A stretch of 64,000 nt of DNA from Desulfovibrio piger ATCC 29098. GTDB taxonomy: Bacteria; Desulfobacterota; Desulfovibrionia; Desulfovibrionales; Desulfovibrionaceae. This document shows positions 48,921 through 57,904 of the stretch, one piece after another. Where the stretch lies: contig NZ_DS996355.1 of the NCBI RefSeq assembly GCF_000156375.1, forward strand, positions 324,646-388,645, read 5' to 3'. A program made the position numbers and the translations under genes. Every line of letters starts with the position of its first letter. Position 1 is the first letter of the stretch. A model generated the notes under the pieces. The model worked only from the letters and a program-made list of their open reading frames with translations. It ran no database searches and was not told the origin of the DNA.

Positions 48921-51900
48921 ATGCGCATCCAGAACATACGTTTCCAGAACCTCAATTCCCTGACCGGTGTCTGGGAGATAGATCTTACCAGACCCGACTT
49001 CGTCTCCGCCGGTATCTTTGCCATCACGGGCCCTACGGGGGCCGGCAAGACGACCATCCTGGACGCCATCTGTCTGGCCCTGTACGGGCGGACGCCGCGG
49101 CTCAAGACCCTGAGCGACAGCGAGAACGAGATCATGTCCCGTCAGACCGGGGAATGCATGGCGGAAGTGGTCTTCCAGATCGCCTCCGGGCGCCGTTACC
49201 GCTGCCACTGGAGCCAGCGCCGGGCCCGGAAATCCCCGGAAGGCAGGCTCCAGGCGGCCCGGCACGAGATCGCGGACGCGGATAGCGGCCAGATCATCTG
49301 TGCTCAAAAAAGGGATATGGCCAGGGTGGTCACCGAAATCACCGGGCTGGATTTTGACCGCTTCACCCGCTCCATGATGCTGGCGCAGGGCGGTTTTTCG
49401 GCGTTCCTCGATGCTTCGGCCGACAGCCGGGCCCCCATTCTTGAGAGCATCACCGGCACGGAGAAGTACAGCCGTATCTCCATGCTGGTACACGAGCGGC
49501 ACCGGCAGGAAAAGCTCCTGCTGGAAGACATGCGCAAGGAACTGGCCGGTAAGCCCCTGCTGCCTGTAGACGAAGAACAGGCTTTGCGGCAGCAGCTATC
49601 CCGCCTGGAAGACCAGAGCCGCCAGTCCAAAATCCGGCTGCAGCAGCTGCAGCAAGCCTTGCAGTGGTTGCAGGGGCTCGATACGGCCCGGGGACAACTG
49701 GCCCAGATAGAAGCGGAAGAGGAAAAACTCGTCCTCAAGGAGCAGGCATTTCGTCCGCAGGCTTTGCGGCTGGAGCAGGCGCAGAGGGCTGCCCGGCTGG
49801 AAGGCAGCTACTCTGCCTTGCTGCAACTGCGCCATCAGCAAAACCTGCTGACGGAACAGCGGCAGAACCATGCCACGGAACTGCCCCGCTTGCAGGAGAA
49901 ATTGCAGGAAGCCCGGCACAAACAGGATGAATGCGCCCGCCAGCTCGAGCAGGCCAAGGCCGAGCAGGCCCGCCAGACACCGTTGCTGCACCAGGTCAGG
50001 GCCCTCGACATCCAGCTGGAAAGCTCGGAAAAGGAAGTTCGCCGTGTTCTGCTGGAAGTTCGCCAGCAGGAACAGGCCCTTGCTTCATTGAAAGCTCGCT
50101 GTGACAGTCGGCGGCAGGCGCTTGATGATATCCTTCGACAGCAGGCCTCCGTGGAAAGCTGGCTGGAAAAGCATGCGGCGGACGCCGGACTGGTAGAGCA
50201 GCTGAGCGGTATCGAGGCCGGTATCCAGCGGGCGCATGATCTGGAGCAAAAGCAGCAGCAACGGGATATGGCCCTGCGACAGATCAGCCAGCAACTGGAG
50301 AAGGGCAACGCGCGACTGGCCGAACGTCTCCGGCATCAGGAAGTCGCCGCTGCAGAACTGGCTCAGGTGGAGAACAGACGCCAGCAGCTGGTGGAGGAAA
50401 AGGAAAAACTTCTGGAGGGGCGCTCCCTGCTTCAATGGCAGGAGGAATACAACGGTATCCAGAAAAAGATCCTGCTGTTGCAGGCTGTTGAGAAATCCCT
50501 GAAGGATGTTTTCCTGTATCATGCCGAGTTGCAGCGCTGGCGGCAGCAGCTGCAGCAATGGCAGGAGCAGCGCGAGCAAAGCAAAGCCTTGCTGGAACAG
50601 CAACAGGCCTTGCGGGATGCCCTGGAGATCTCACTGGCCAGCCTGGAGCGTGAACGCATGCTGGCTCTGCGCATCGCCAGCCTGGAGCAGCACCGTGCTT
50701 CGCTTGAGGAAGGACATGCCTGCCCCTTGTGCGGTTCGCTGGAGCATCCCTACCTTTTGCAGGGGCTGCCGGCTTCCGATAACTGGCAGCAGGTGGAGGA
50801 CGTCCGCCGGCGCTTCGCAATGACGGATCAGCAGTGTGCCGCCTTGCGGGAACGGCTGACAGGTCTGGAGCAAAACCTGCTCGTCGGTATGGAGAACGCC
50901 CGCTCGCTTCAGGACAAGCTCCAGGGATCACAAGAATATCTTGCCCAGTTGGCAGAGAAGGCCGGTCTGCCTTCCCTGTTGCGGGAACCTCCGGAAAGTG
51001 CCGCTACTTTCGTGCGGGAACAGCAGGAGCGGCTGACCGAACTTTTGCGGCAGCTTTATCAGCGGATCTCCGCAGCAGGCAAGCTTGAAGAAACCTGCCG
51101 GATGCTGGAGAGCAATGTTCCCCGCATGCAGGAACAGAAGACGATGCTGGATCAGGCCGTCGAGCAGTTCAAACATGAGCTGGCTCTGGCCACTGCCGAG
51201 CAGCAGCGCATGCGGCAGGAGTTGGCGCAATTGCGGCAAGAGGGAGAGCAGGGAAGACAGGCGCTCGACACGATGCTGGCTGCCTATGGTCTCGGCATCG
51301 CCGGAGGGGAACTCCTGCATATATCATCTGCCTTGAAGACACGCCGCACGGAATGGGAACGTCAGACGGCTGCCCTTTCACGCCTGGCCGCTTCCCGGCA
51401 GGAGCTCGAGCTGGCGGCAAGCCAGCATGACCAGGAAGTGAAGTCGCAACAGGCGCACCTGGAGTCGCAACAGCGGGAAGCCCGGGAGCGCGAAGGGCAG
51501 TGGAAAAAGCTGCACGAGCAGCGCCTGGCCCTGTTTGCTGAAAAAGATGTCCAGGAAGTCGAGGCCGATCTGGCCCAGGCGGTGACGCGGGATGAGCAGC
51601 GGCTTGCCGATCAGACGGCCGCAGTCAGCAGGATGTCGGATGTGGTCACCATGACAGAGTCCGCCATCAGAGAAAAAGATGCCTTGCTGGCCAGTATCGC
51701 CGAACAGACGGTGCACGCCGGTCAGGCCTTCGCACAGGGCCTGCAGCAGGAAGCCTTCACCGACGAACGGAGCTTTTTGCAAGCCTGTCTGCCTGCGGAA
51801 GAAAGAGAAGGGCTGGAGCGCTTGTCGCAGGAGTTGCACGAAGTCCGCATGGAACTGGCAGGACGGAGCAGGGCGGCCAGGGAGCATCTGGCCACCGAGA

Positions 51901-52613
51901 CCGCCAAGGCCCTGACGACAAAAAACAGGGAAGAGCTGGGGCAGGAGCTGGCAACGCTGGAACACCAGCAGGCAGCCCTGCAACAGGAACAGGGCTCATG
52001 CCTGCAACGGCTGGCGGACAATGAGCGCGTGCGGCAGGAGCAGCGCCTGCTCGTGGAACGCATCGAACAGCAGGAACGCGTGTTCGAGCAATGGTCCGCG
52101 CTGCAAGAGTTGATAGGTTCCGCTGACGGAAAAAAATTCCGTAATATCGTCCAGCAGATGAATCTTGAATTGATGGTCGCCCATGCCAACCGCCAGCTGG
52201 TCAAAATGACCGACCGCTATGTGCTGGAAGTGGGCAACGGGCCGCTGGAGCTGAATATCCACGACAACTACCAGGCCGGGGAGCTGCGCAGTACCAAGAA
52301 TCTTTCCGGGGGGGAAAGCTTCCTTGTCAGCCTGGCTTTGGCCCTGGGGCTCTCCCAGATGGCCAGCCGTACCACGCGGGTCGACTCCCTGTTCCTTGAT
52401 GAAGGCTTCGGCACGCTGGATGAAGATGCCCTGGATACGGCCCTGAGTACTTTGGCCAGTCTGCAACAGCGGGGGAAGCTCATCGGCATCATCTCTCATG
52501 TGCAGGGATTGAAGGAACGGGTCCCCACCCAGATCGAAGTCCTTCCCGTCGGTGGTGGCAGAAGTCGTATCTTTGGCCCCGGATGTCAGAACAAAGCTGA
52601 CCTTGATAATTGA
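48921..52613 (+). CDS. sbcC: Exonuclease subunit SbcC (Rad50-like)
   Basis: A 1230-aa SMC-like ATPase. The N-terminal lobe contains Walker A GPTGAGKT (37-44). Two long coiled coils, rich in Gln and Leu heptads, surround the zinc hook C601-P-L-C604. The C-terminal lobe has the ABC signature NLSGGESFLVSLALALGLS and Walker B DSLFLDEGFGTLD. Longer than the 1048-aa E. coli SbcC because of extended coiled coils. With SbcD it forms the hairpin-cleaving nuclease. Its stop is followed 33 bases later by a perfect 50-bp palindrome. Confidence 0.95.
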   Translation: MRIQNIRFQNLNSLTGVWEIDLTRPDFVSAGIFAITGPTGAGKTTILDAICLALYGRTPRLKTLSDSENEIMSRQTGECMAEVVFQIASGRRYRCHWSQRRARKSPEGRLQAARHEIADADSGQIICAQKRDMARVVTEITGLDFDRFTRSMMLAQGGFSAFLDASADSRAPILESITGTEKYSRISMLVHERHRQEKLLLEDMRKELAGKPLLPVDEEQALRQQLSRLEDQSRQSKIRLQQLQQALQWLQGLDTARGQLAQIEAEEEKLVLKEQAFRPQALRLEQAQRAARLEGSYSALLQLRHQQNLLTEQRQNHATELPRLQEKLQEARHKQDECARQLEQAKAEQARQTPLLHQVRALDIQLESSEKEVRRVLLEVRQQEQALASLKARCDSRRQALDDILRQQASVESWLEKHAADAGLVEQLSGIEAGIQRAHDLEQKQQQRDMALRQISQQLEKGNARLAERLRHQEVAAAELAQVENRRQQLVEEKEKLLEGRSLLQWQEEYNGIQKKILLLQAVEKSLKDVFLYHAELQRWRQQLQQWQEQREQSKALLEQQQALRDALEISLASLERERMLALRIASLEQHRASLEEGHACPLCGSLEHPYLLQGLPASDNWQQVEDVRRRFAMTDQQCAALRERLTGLEQNLLVGMENARSLQDKLQGSQEYLAQLAEKAGLPSLLREPPESAATFVREQQERLTELLRQLYQRISAAGKLEETCRMLESNVPRMQEQKTMLDQAVEQFKHELALATAEQQRMRQELAQLRQEGEQGRQALDTMLAAYGLGIAGGELLHISSALKTRRTEWERQTAALSRLAASRQELELAASQHDQEVKSQQAHLESQQREAREREGQWKKLHEQRLALFAEKDVQEVEADLAQAVTRDEQRLADQTAAVSRMSDVVTMTESAIREKDALLASIAEQTVHAGQAFAQGLQQEAFTDERSFLQACLPAEEREGLERLSQELHEVRMELAGRSRAAREHLATETAKALTTKNREELGQELATLEHQQAALQQEQGSCLQRLADNERVRQEQRLLVERIEQQERVFEQWSALQELIGSADGKKFRNIVQQMNLELMVAHANRQLVKMTDRYVLEVGNGPLELNIHDNYQAGELRSTKNLSGGESFLVSLALALGLSQMASRTTRVDSLFLDEGFGTLDEDALDTALSTLASLQQRGKLIGIISHVQGLKERVPTQIEVLPVGGGRSRIFGPGCQNKADLDN

Positions 52614-52646
52614 TAATATATCCTGTTAATAGCGTGACATATGACA

Positions 52647-52696
52647 AAACTCCTGAAAACGGCTTAAAATCGATTTTAAGCCGTTTTCAGGAGTTT
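52647..52696. repeat. Perfect 50-bp palindrome
   Basis: The sequence from 52647 to 52696 equals its own reverse complement with no spacer, centred on TCGA at 52670-52673. The arm starts AAACTCCTGAAAACGG. As RNA it would form a long hairpin ending in GTTT, so it may also serve as a terminator for sbcC. Confidence 0.95.
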
Positions 52697-52912
52697 ATGA
52701 TTATTGGGTCGAAAAAAAATTTTTAAGGGCTTAAAATCAAAATTTGAGCTGTACATTTTTGAAAGTCATTCCTGATAATTTATTTCAAAAGCCTCCGAAA
52801 GGCAGGCACAGGCAGTATACTGCAAAAATTACCTCCTGAAAGCCAATTATTTAAAGCTTTACATGAACTTTATGGAGGATTTTTCCCTCCTGCCACTCTG
52901 TCAGAGAGCAGC

Positions 52913-52942
52913 GTCCAAAAATTGTCCACCTGTCCAAAAATT
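52913..52942. repeat. Direct repeats GTCCAAAAATT
   Basis: GTCCAAAAATT occurs at 52913-52923 and again at 52932-52942, with a partial GTCCA copy between. The spacing of 19 bases is close to two helical turns. Confidence 0.7.
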
Positions 52943-52980
52943 AGCCATATCCCGTGCCGGGATTGCCGTCAGCATCTTTG

Positions 52981-53009
52981 TTGTTTTCTGGCGCTGAATG
53001 CGCTATACA
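52981..53009 (+). promoter_or_regulatory. Promoter of the S1-domain gene
   Basis: TTGTTT (52981-52986), a 17-base spacer and TATACA (53004-53009) give a plausible sigma-70 promoter with a leader of roughly 40 bases. Confidence 0.6.
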
Positions 53010-53053
53010 AGGGGACTTCACAGGAAATTATTTGTTTAAGGAGCAAATATACC

Positions 53054-54517
53054 ATGACTGACGAAAAGAATCTGTCCACCTTCGAAGAAGGCAGCGAAGA
53101 CTTCGCCGCCATGTTCGCGGCCCAGGAAGCCGGCACTGTGCGCCTGCAGCCTGGTCAGAAAGTGACGGGCACCATCATCACCATCACCGGTGACTCTGTC
53201 TTTGTGGATGTGGGCATCAAGCTGGATGGTATCATGGACCGCAAGGACATCCTCGATGCCGAAGGCAACGAAAGCGTTGCCCCCGGTGACAGCATCGAAG
53301 TCTATGTGGTGGGTACCTCCGCTGGTGAGATCCGTCTGTCCCGCTCCATGAGTGGCGCCGGCATGGCCGCCCTGGAAGACGCCCGTGACGCCGGTGTGCC
53401 CGTGGACGGCCGCGTGACCGGTACCTGCAAGGGCGGTTACACCGTCAGCGTGATGGGCAAGAACGCTTTCTGCCCCGGCAGCCAGATGGACAGCGTGAGC
53501 GTGGCCGACGCCGAAGCCCTGGTGGGCCGCACCATGCAGTTCCTCATCATCCGTGTGGAAAACCGCGGCCGCAATATCGTGGTTTCCCGCCGTGCCCTGC
53601 TGGATCGCGAACGTCAGGAAAACCTGGAAAAGGTCCTGGCTTCCCTCAATGTGGGCGATACCGTGGAAGGCCGCATCACCCGTCTGGCCTCCTTTGGTGC
53701 CTTCATGGAACTGGCCCCCGGCGTGGAAGGCATGATCCATCTTTCCGAACTGTCCTGGTCCCGCGTGAACAGCGCTGACGAAGCTGTGGCCGTGGGCGAC
53801 GTGGTGCGCGCCAAGCTCCTGTCCGTCAGCAAGGACGACAAGGGCCGCACCCGTATCTCCCTGTCCCGCAAGAAGGCCGAAGGCGATCCCTGGCTGCAGG
53901 CCGCTGACCGTCTGGCCGCCGGTACCGTGGTGGAAGGCAAGGTCGTGCGCATCGCTCCCTTCGGTGCCTTCGTGGAACTGCTGCCCGGCGTGGAAGGCCT
54001 GGTGCACCTTTCCGAAATGTCCTGGACCAAGCGCGTGAACAAGGCCGAGGACGTGGTGAACGTGGGCGACGTGATCTCCGTCAAGATCAAGGAGATCAAC
54101 GTGGAAAGCCGCCGCATCTCCCTGAGTCTGCGTGACGCCGAAGGCGATCCCTGGCAGGATGCCGGCCAGCGCTTCGCTGCCGGTACCGTGGTGACCGGTA
54201 CGGTGGAAAGCCGCAGCCAGTTCGGCCTGTTCGTGAGCCTGGCTCCCGGCATCACCGGTCTGCTGCCCGCCGGCGTCATCAAGAATGCCAAGAACAGCGG
54301 TGACTTCTCCAAGCTGGACAAGGGCGACAGCGTGACCCTGGTCGTGCAGTCCGTGGATACGGCTGCCCGCCGCATCAGCCTGGCCCCCGAAGGTATGGAA
54401 GAGGCTTCCGCCGCTGAAGACAAATCCTGGAAACAGCACACTAGCTCCGCTCCCAAGGATGCCGGTATGAGCATCATGGCACAGGCTTTGCAGAAGGCTC
54501 TGCAAAACAAACGCTAA
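53054..54517 (+). CDS. S1 RNA-binding domain protein (ribosomal protein S1-like)
   Basis: A 487-aa protein with five S1 (OB-fold) domains at about 35-105, 115-180, 198-270, 285-357 and 370-440. Domains 3 and 4 carry the best consensus (SFGAFMELAPGVEGMIHLSE; PFGAFVELLPGVEGLVHLSE). Canonical Gram-negative S1 has six domains and about 557 aa, so this may be a divergent S1 or a second S1-like RNA-binding protein. ATG 53054 is chosen because AAGGAG at 53038-53043 lies upstream; a longer frame starts in the AT-rich leader with atypical Cys-rich sequence. The degP-like gene follows after 14 bases. Confidence 0.85.
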   Translation: MTDEKNLSTFEEGSEDFAAMFAAQEAGTVRLQPGQKVTGTIITITGDSVFVDVGIKLDGIMDRKDILDAEGNESVAPGDSIEVYVVGTSAGEIRLSRSMSGAGMAALEDARDAGVPVDGRVTGTCKGGYTVSVMGKNAFCPGSQMDSVSVADAEALVGRTMQFLIIRVENRGRNIVVSRRALLDRERQENLEKVLASLNVGDTVEGRITRLASFGAFMELAPGVEGMIHLSELSWSRVNSADEAVAVGDVVRAKLLSVSKDDKGRTRISLSRKKAEGDPWLQAADRLAAGTVVEGKVVRIAPFGAFVELLPGVEGLVHLSEMSWTKRVNKAEDVVNVGDVISVKIKEINVESRRISLSLRDAEGDPWQDAGQRFAAGTVVTGTVESRSQFGLFVSLAPGITGLLPAGVIKNAKNSGDFSKLDKGDSVTLVVQSVDTAARRISLAPEGMEEASAAEDKSWKQHTSSAPKDAGMSIMAQALQKALQNKR

Positions 54518-54531
54518 GGAGTGTGCCCTGT

Positions 54532-55974
54532 ATGAGGATTAAACACTTTCTCCCTGCCGTGCTGACATTGGTCCTGTTCACGGCAGCGCAATTCGCCCAG
54601 GCGGCCAGCCTTCCTGAGTTCAGTGAACTGGCTGCCAAATGCGGCCCGGCTGTCGTCAACATCAGTGCGGAGCGTACCTCCCCGGCTGCTGCCGGTCCTG
54701 AGGAATTCTTCGGCGAGATGTTCCGTGGCATGCCGCCGGGAGCGGACCGCTTTTTCGAATTCTTCGGCGGTCCCAATGCGCGCGGAAAGCGTCCTCCGCA
54801 AAAACAGATGTCGCGTGGTTCCGGTTTCATCATCTCGCCCGACGGCTACATCGTGACCAACTACCATGTGGTGGCTGACGGCGACAGCATCCAGGTGACA
54901 CTGGACGAAAGCAACGGCAAGACCGCCCCGCTGACGGCCACGGTCGTGGGAACGGACGAAGACACCGACCTTGCCCTGCTCAAGGTCGATGCCAAAAAGG
55001 ATCTGCCGTTCCTCAAGTTCGGCGATTCCGACGCCCTGCTGGTAGGGGAGTGGCTGCTGGCCATCGGCAATCCTTTTGCTCTGGACCACACGGTCACGGC
55101 TGGTATCCTTTCGGCCAAGAACCGTAATATCCATGCCGGTCCGTTTGACAACTTCCTGCAGACGGATGCCTCCATCAACCCCGGCAACAGCGGTGGGCCG
55201 CTGCTGAACATGAAGGGTGAGGTCATCGGCATCAATACGGCCATCATCGCCAGCGGGCAGGGGATCGGCTTTGCCATCCCCAGCAACATGGCGGCCGGCA
55301 TCGTGGAACAGATCAAGGGCGGCAAAAAGGTCAGCCGCGGCTGGATCGGCGTGACCATCCAGGACGTGGATGAAAACACGGCCAAGGCCCTTGGCATGGA
55401 ACATCCCTCCGGTGCCCTGGTGGCCAGCGTCCTGGACGGTGAACCGGCGGCCAAGGCCGGCATCGAAGCCGGTGACGTCATCACCAAGGTCAATGGCAAG
55501 AGCGTGGAAGATGCCTCGGCCCTGCTGCGAGCCATCGCGGCCCACAAGCCCGGCACTTCGGTGACCCTGGTCGTGTGGCGTAACGGCAAGGCTGTGGATC
55601 TGGATGTGACGCTGGGCGATCGCCAGTCCGGCGTCAACAACGGCAAGCCTTCCGAAGCTGGCCAGAAGCAGCAGAACCAGGGCCAGCTTGGCCTGACCGT
55701 GCGTCCCATCAAGGATGAGGAGCGCCGCGAACTGAAGCTGGAAGGCAAGGGAGGCCTGCTGGTCCTGGATGTGGATCCCAGCAAGCCCGCTGCCGAAGCC
55801 GGAGTCCGCCCCGGTGACGTCATCGTCAAGGCCAACCGTCAGGCTGTGTCTTCGCCCGAAGACCTGTCCAAGATCGTGGCAGGCGAAGGCAGCAAGCGCG
55901 GCGCTGTCATGCTGCAGATCAACCGTCGTGGGGAGAACATCTTCCGCGCGGTACCTGTCAGCAGCGGGAAATAA
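54532..55974 (+). CDS. degP: Do-family periplasmic serine protease (DegP/HtrA)
   Basis: A 480-aa exported protease and chaperone. A Sec signal peptide (about 1-23) is followed by a trypsin-like domain with the triad H112 (NYHVVAD), D146 (DTDLALLKVD) and S220 (GNSGGP), then two PDZ domains (about 285-375 and 395-475). It degrades misfolded envelope proteins. ATG 54532 is used because AAGGAG at 54516-54521 sits 10 bases upstream; GTG 54523 is too close. A perfect terminator ends the unit. Confidence 0.95.
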   Translation: MRIKHFLPAVLTLVLFTAAQFAQAASLPEFSELAAKCGPAVVNISAERTSPAAAGPEEFFGEMFRGMPPGADRFFEFFGGPNARGKRPPQKQMSRGSGFIISPDGYIVTNYHVVADGDSIQVTLDESNGKTAPLTATVVGTDEDTDLALLKVDAKKDLPFLKFGDSDALLVGEWLLAIGNPFALDHTVTAGILSAKNRNIHAGPFDNFLQTDASINPGNSGGPLLNMKGEVIGINTAIIASGQGIGFAIPSNMAAGIVEQIKGGKKVSRGWIGVTIQDVDENTAKALGMEHPSGALVASVLDGEPAAKAGIEAGDVITKVNGKSVEDASALLRAIAAHKPGTSVTLVVWRNGKAVDLDVTLGDRQSGVNNGKPSEAGQKQQNQGQLGLTVRPIKDEERRELKLEGKGGLLVLDVDPSKPAAEAGVRPGDVIVKANRQAVSSPEDLSKIVAGEGSKRGAVMLQINRRGENIFRAVPVSSGK

Positions 55975-55990
55975 TCCCGATATGTGATCG

Positions 55991-56023
55991 AAAGAGGGGG
56001 GCTGAAGCCCCCCTCTTTTTTTT
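55991..56023 (+). terminator. Intrinsic terminator after degP
   Basis: A long GC stem (AAAGAGGGGGGC with GCCCCCCTCTTT) closed by a TGAA loop runs into a tract of Ts. Confidence 0.95.
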
Positions 56024-56079
56024 GCCCGGGGCTTGCGGGCCGATAGGGTAAACGATAGAAAAGGGCAGGAGGATACATC

Positions 56080-57720
56080 ATGGCAGTACATCCCCATGCC
56101 GGCAAACTGCCGGCGCCCGAGACATTGGAAAACATTCCCGCGCTCGTCAGTGCCTATTATACGGAATCGCCTGATCCGCATCAGGCCGCACAACGTGTGT
56201 CTTTTGGAACGTCCGGGCACCGTGGTTCTTCGTTGAAACAGACCTTCAACGAACGCCATATCCACGCCATTACCCAGGCCGTCTGTGATTACCGCAAACA
56301 GCACGGCATCAGCGGCCCTCTGTTCATGGGGGGGGATACGCACGCCCTGTCTGAACCGGCCTTCCGCAGTGCCCTTGAAGTCCTGGCAGCCAATGACGTC
56401 CAGGTCCGCATCTCCCACGACGGTTCCGCCACCGCGACTCCTGCGGTCTCCCACGCCATCCTGTGCTGGAACAGTGAACACGGTGAGCAGGCGTTGGCTG
56501 ACGGCATCATCATCACGCCTTCCCACAACCCTCCGGCGGATGGTGGCTTCAAATACAATCCGCCGCATGGCGGTCCGGCCGAAACCGCGGTGACCGCCTG
56601 GATCGAGAAACAGGCCAATGCGTATCTTGACCACCTCAATTGCGACGTCCGCCGCCTGCCGTACAGCAGTGCCCGCCGGTCTTCTCTTGTGCAAGGCTAT
56701 GACTTTACTGCCCGCTATGTGGAAGATCTGCCGCGCATCCTGGATATGGACAGTATCGCGGCTTCCGGCATCGCTCTGGGGGTCGACCCGCTGGGTGGTG
56801 CCAGCCTCTCGCTGTGGGAACCCATAGCCGAGCGCTACAAACTGCGCCTGACCGTGGTCAACAAGGCCATCGATCCCACATTCCGTTTTGTCCCCTGCGA
56901 CAAGGACGGCAAGATCAGGATGGACTGTTCTTCGCCGTATGTCATGAGCGGCCTGCTTGAAATGCGTGACCGCTTCGATCTGTCCTTTGCCTGTGACCCG
57001 GACTCGGATCGCCACGGCATCGTGGCAAAAAGCGGCCTGATGAATCCCAACCACTACCTGGCCGCCGTTGCCTGGCATCTGTTCCGCAGCCGTTTCCAGT
57101 GGCAGGCCGATGCCAGCATCGGTAAAACACTGGTGACCAGTGCCATGCTGGACAGAGTAGGCCAGGAGCTGGGACGCAAGGTCATCGAAGTCCCGGTCGG
57201 CTTCAAATGGTTCGTGCCCTATCTGACGGACGGCAGTTGCGGCATGGGCTGTGAGGAAAGTGCCGGTGCCTCCTTCCTCTGCTTTGACGGCAGCCCCTGG
57301 AGCACGGACAAGGACGGTCCCTTGCTCTGCCTGCTGGCGGCGGAAATGGCCGCTCGCGAAGAACGTGGTCCGGACGAGATCTATCGCAGTCTGACGGAGC
57401 AGTTCGGTGCTCCGCTGTATCAGCGTCAGGATGCCCCGGCTGATGATCATGTACGTGCCTGTCTCAAGTCCCTGAAGGCTGAGGATGTCCAGATGCGGAC
57501 AGTGGCGGGATCCCCGGTCACCGAGATACTGACAACGGCACCGGGCAATGGTGCCGCCATCGGCGGGGTCAAGGTTTGCAGCCAGAATGGCTGGTTTGCC
57601 ATCCGGCCTTCCGGAACTGAGGCCATCTGCAAGGTCTATGCGGAAAGTTTTCTCGGAGAACAGCACTTGCATGCCCTGCATGAAGAAGCCCAGGCTTTGC
57701 TGCAGCGCTTGCTGGCCTAA
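56080..57720 (+). CDS. pgm: Phosphoglucomutase
   Basis: A 546-aa alpha-D-phosphohexomutase interconverting glucose 1- and 6-phosphate for glycogen and envelope sugar synthesis. The sequence begins HPHAGKLP...FGTSGHRGSS as in bacterial Pgm. The phosphorylated serine is S148 in TPSHNP, the magnesium loop is DPDSDRHG from about 306, the sugar-binding GCEESAGASF is near 390 and the phosphate-binding RPSGTEAICK is near the C-terminus. Length matches E. coli Pgm (546 aa). AGGAGG lies about 10 bases before the ATG. Confidence 0.97.
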   Translation: MAVHPHAGKLPAPETLENIPALVSAYYTESPDPHQAAQRVSFGTSGHRGSSLKQTFNERHIHAITQAVCDYRKQHGISGPLFMGGDTHALSEPAFRSALEVLAANDVQVRISHDGSATATPAVSHAILCWNSEHGEQALADGIIITPSHNPPADGGFKYNPPHGGPAETAVTAWIEKQANAYLDHLNCDVRRLPYSSARRSSLVQGYDFTARYVEDLPRILDMDSIAASGIALGVDPLGGASLSLWEPIAERYKLRLTVVNKAIDPTFRFVPCDKDGKIRMDCSSPYVMSGLLEMRDRFDLSFACDPDSDRHGIVAKSGLMNPNHYLAAVAWHLFRSRFQWQADASIGKTLVTSAMLDRVGQELGRKVIEVPVGFKWFVPYLTDGSCGMGCEESAGASFLCFDGSPWSTDKDGPLLCLLAAEMAAREERGPDEIYRSLTEQFGAPLYQRQDAPADDHVRACLKSLKAEDVQMRTVAGSPVTEILTTAPGNGAAIGGVKVCSQNGWFAIRPSGTEAICKVYAESFLGEQHLHALHEEAQALLQRLLA

Positions 57721-57744
57721 CAGATACGAAAATTGGGATCGCAT

Positions 57745-57775
57745 AAAAAAAGGACGCCGTCAGGCGTCCTTTTTT
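57745..57775. terminator. Bidirectional terminator between pgm and the pseudouridine synthase
   Basis: AGGACGCC/GGCGTCCT with a GTCA loop is flanked by at least six As and six Ts, so it works for both convergent genes. Confidence 0.93.
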
Positions 57776-57904
57776 AGCTTCATATCATGTTGCATGCGGC
57801 CCACACGGCATCTGCCATCCGGCCTTTCCCACAAGCAAGCCACGTTGTTTCCCCAGGCGGTCTTGCAAGCATAGCCCAACGACAACTGGCGTGGTGTCCC
57901 TTAC

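Larger units (their letters stand above)
52614..52980. other. AT-rich intergenic region after sbcC
   Basis: The gap between sbcC and the S1-domain gene is 440 bases and clearly more AT-rich than its surroundings. It holds a 50-bp palindrome, degenerate echoes of its arm (GGCTTAAAATC near 52730; CTCCTGAAAGCC near 52833), a GGAGGATTTTTCCCTCC hairpin (about 52876-52893) and GTCCAAAAATT direct repeats. No gene is supported. Confidence 0.6.

Noticed and set aside
52905-52950. End of an insertion sequence
   Set aside because: TGTCCA-type repeats recall some transposon ends, but no transposase, terminal inverted pair or target duplication is present.
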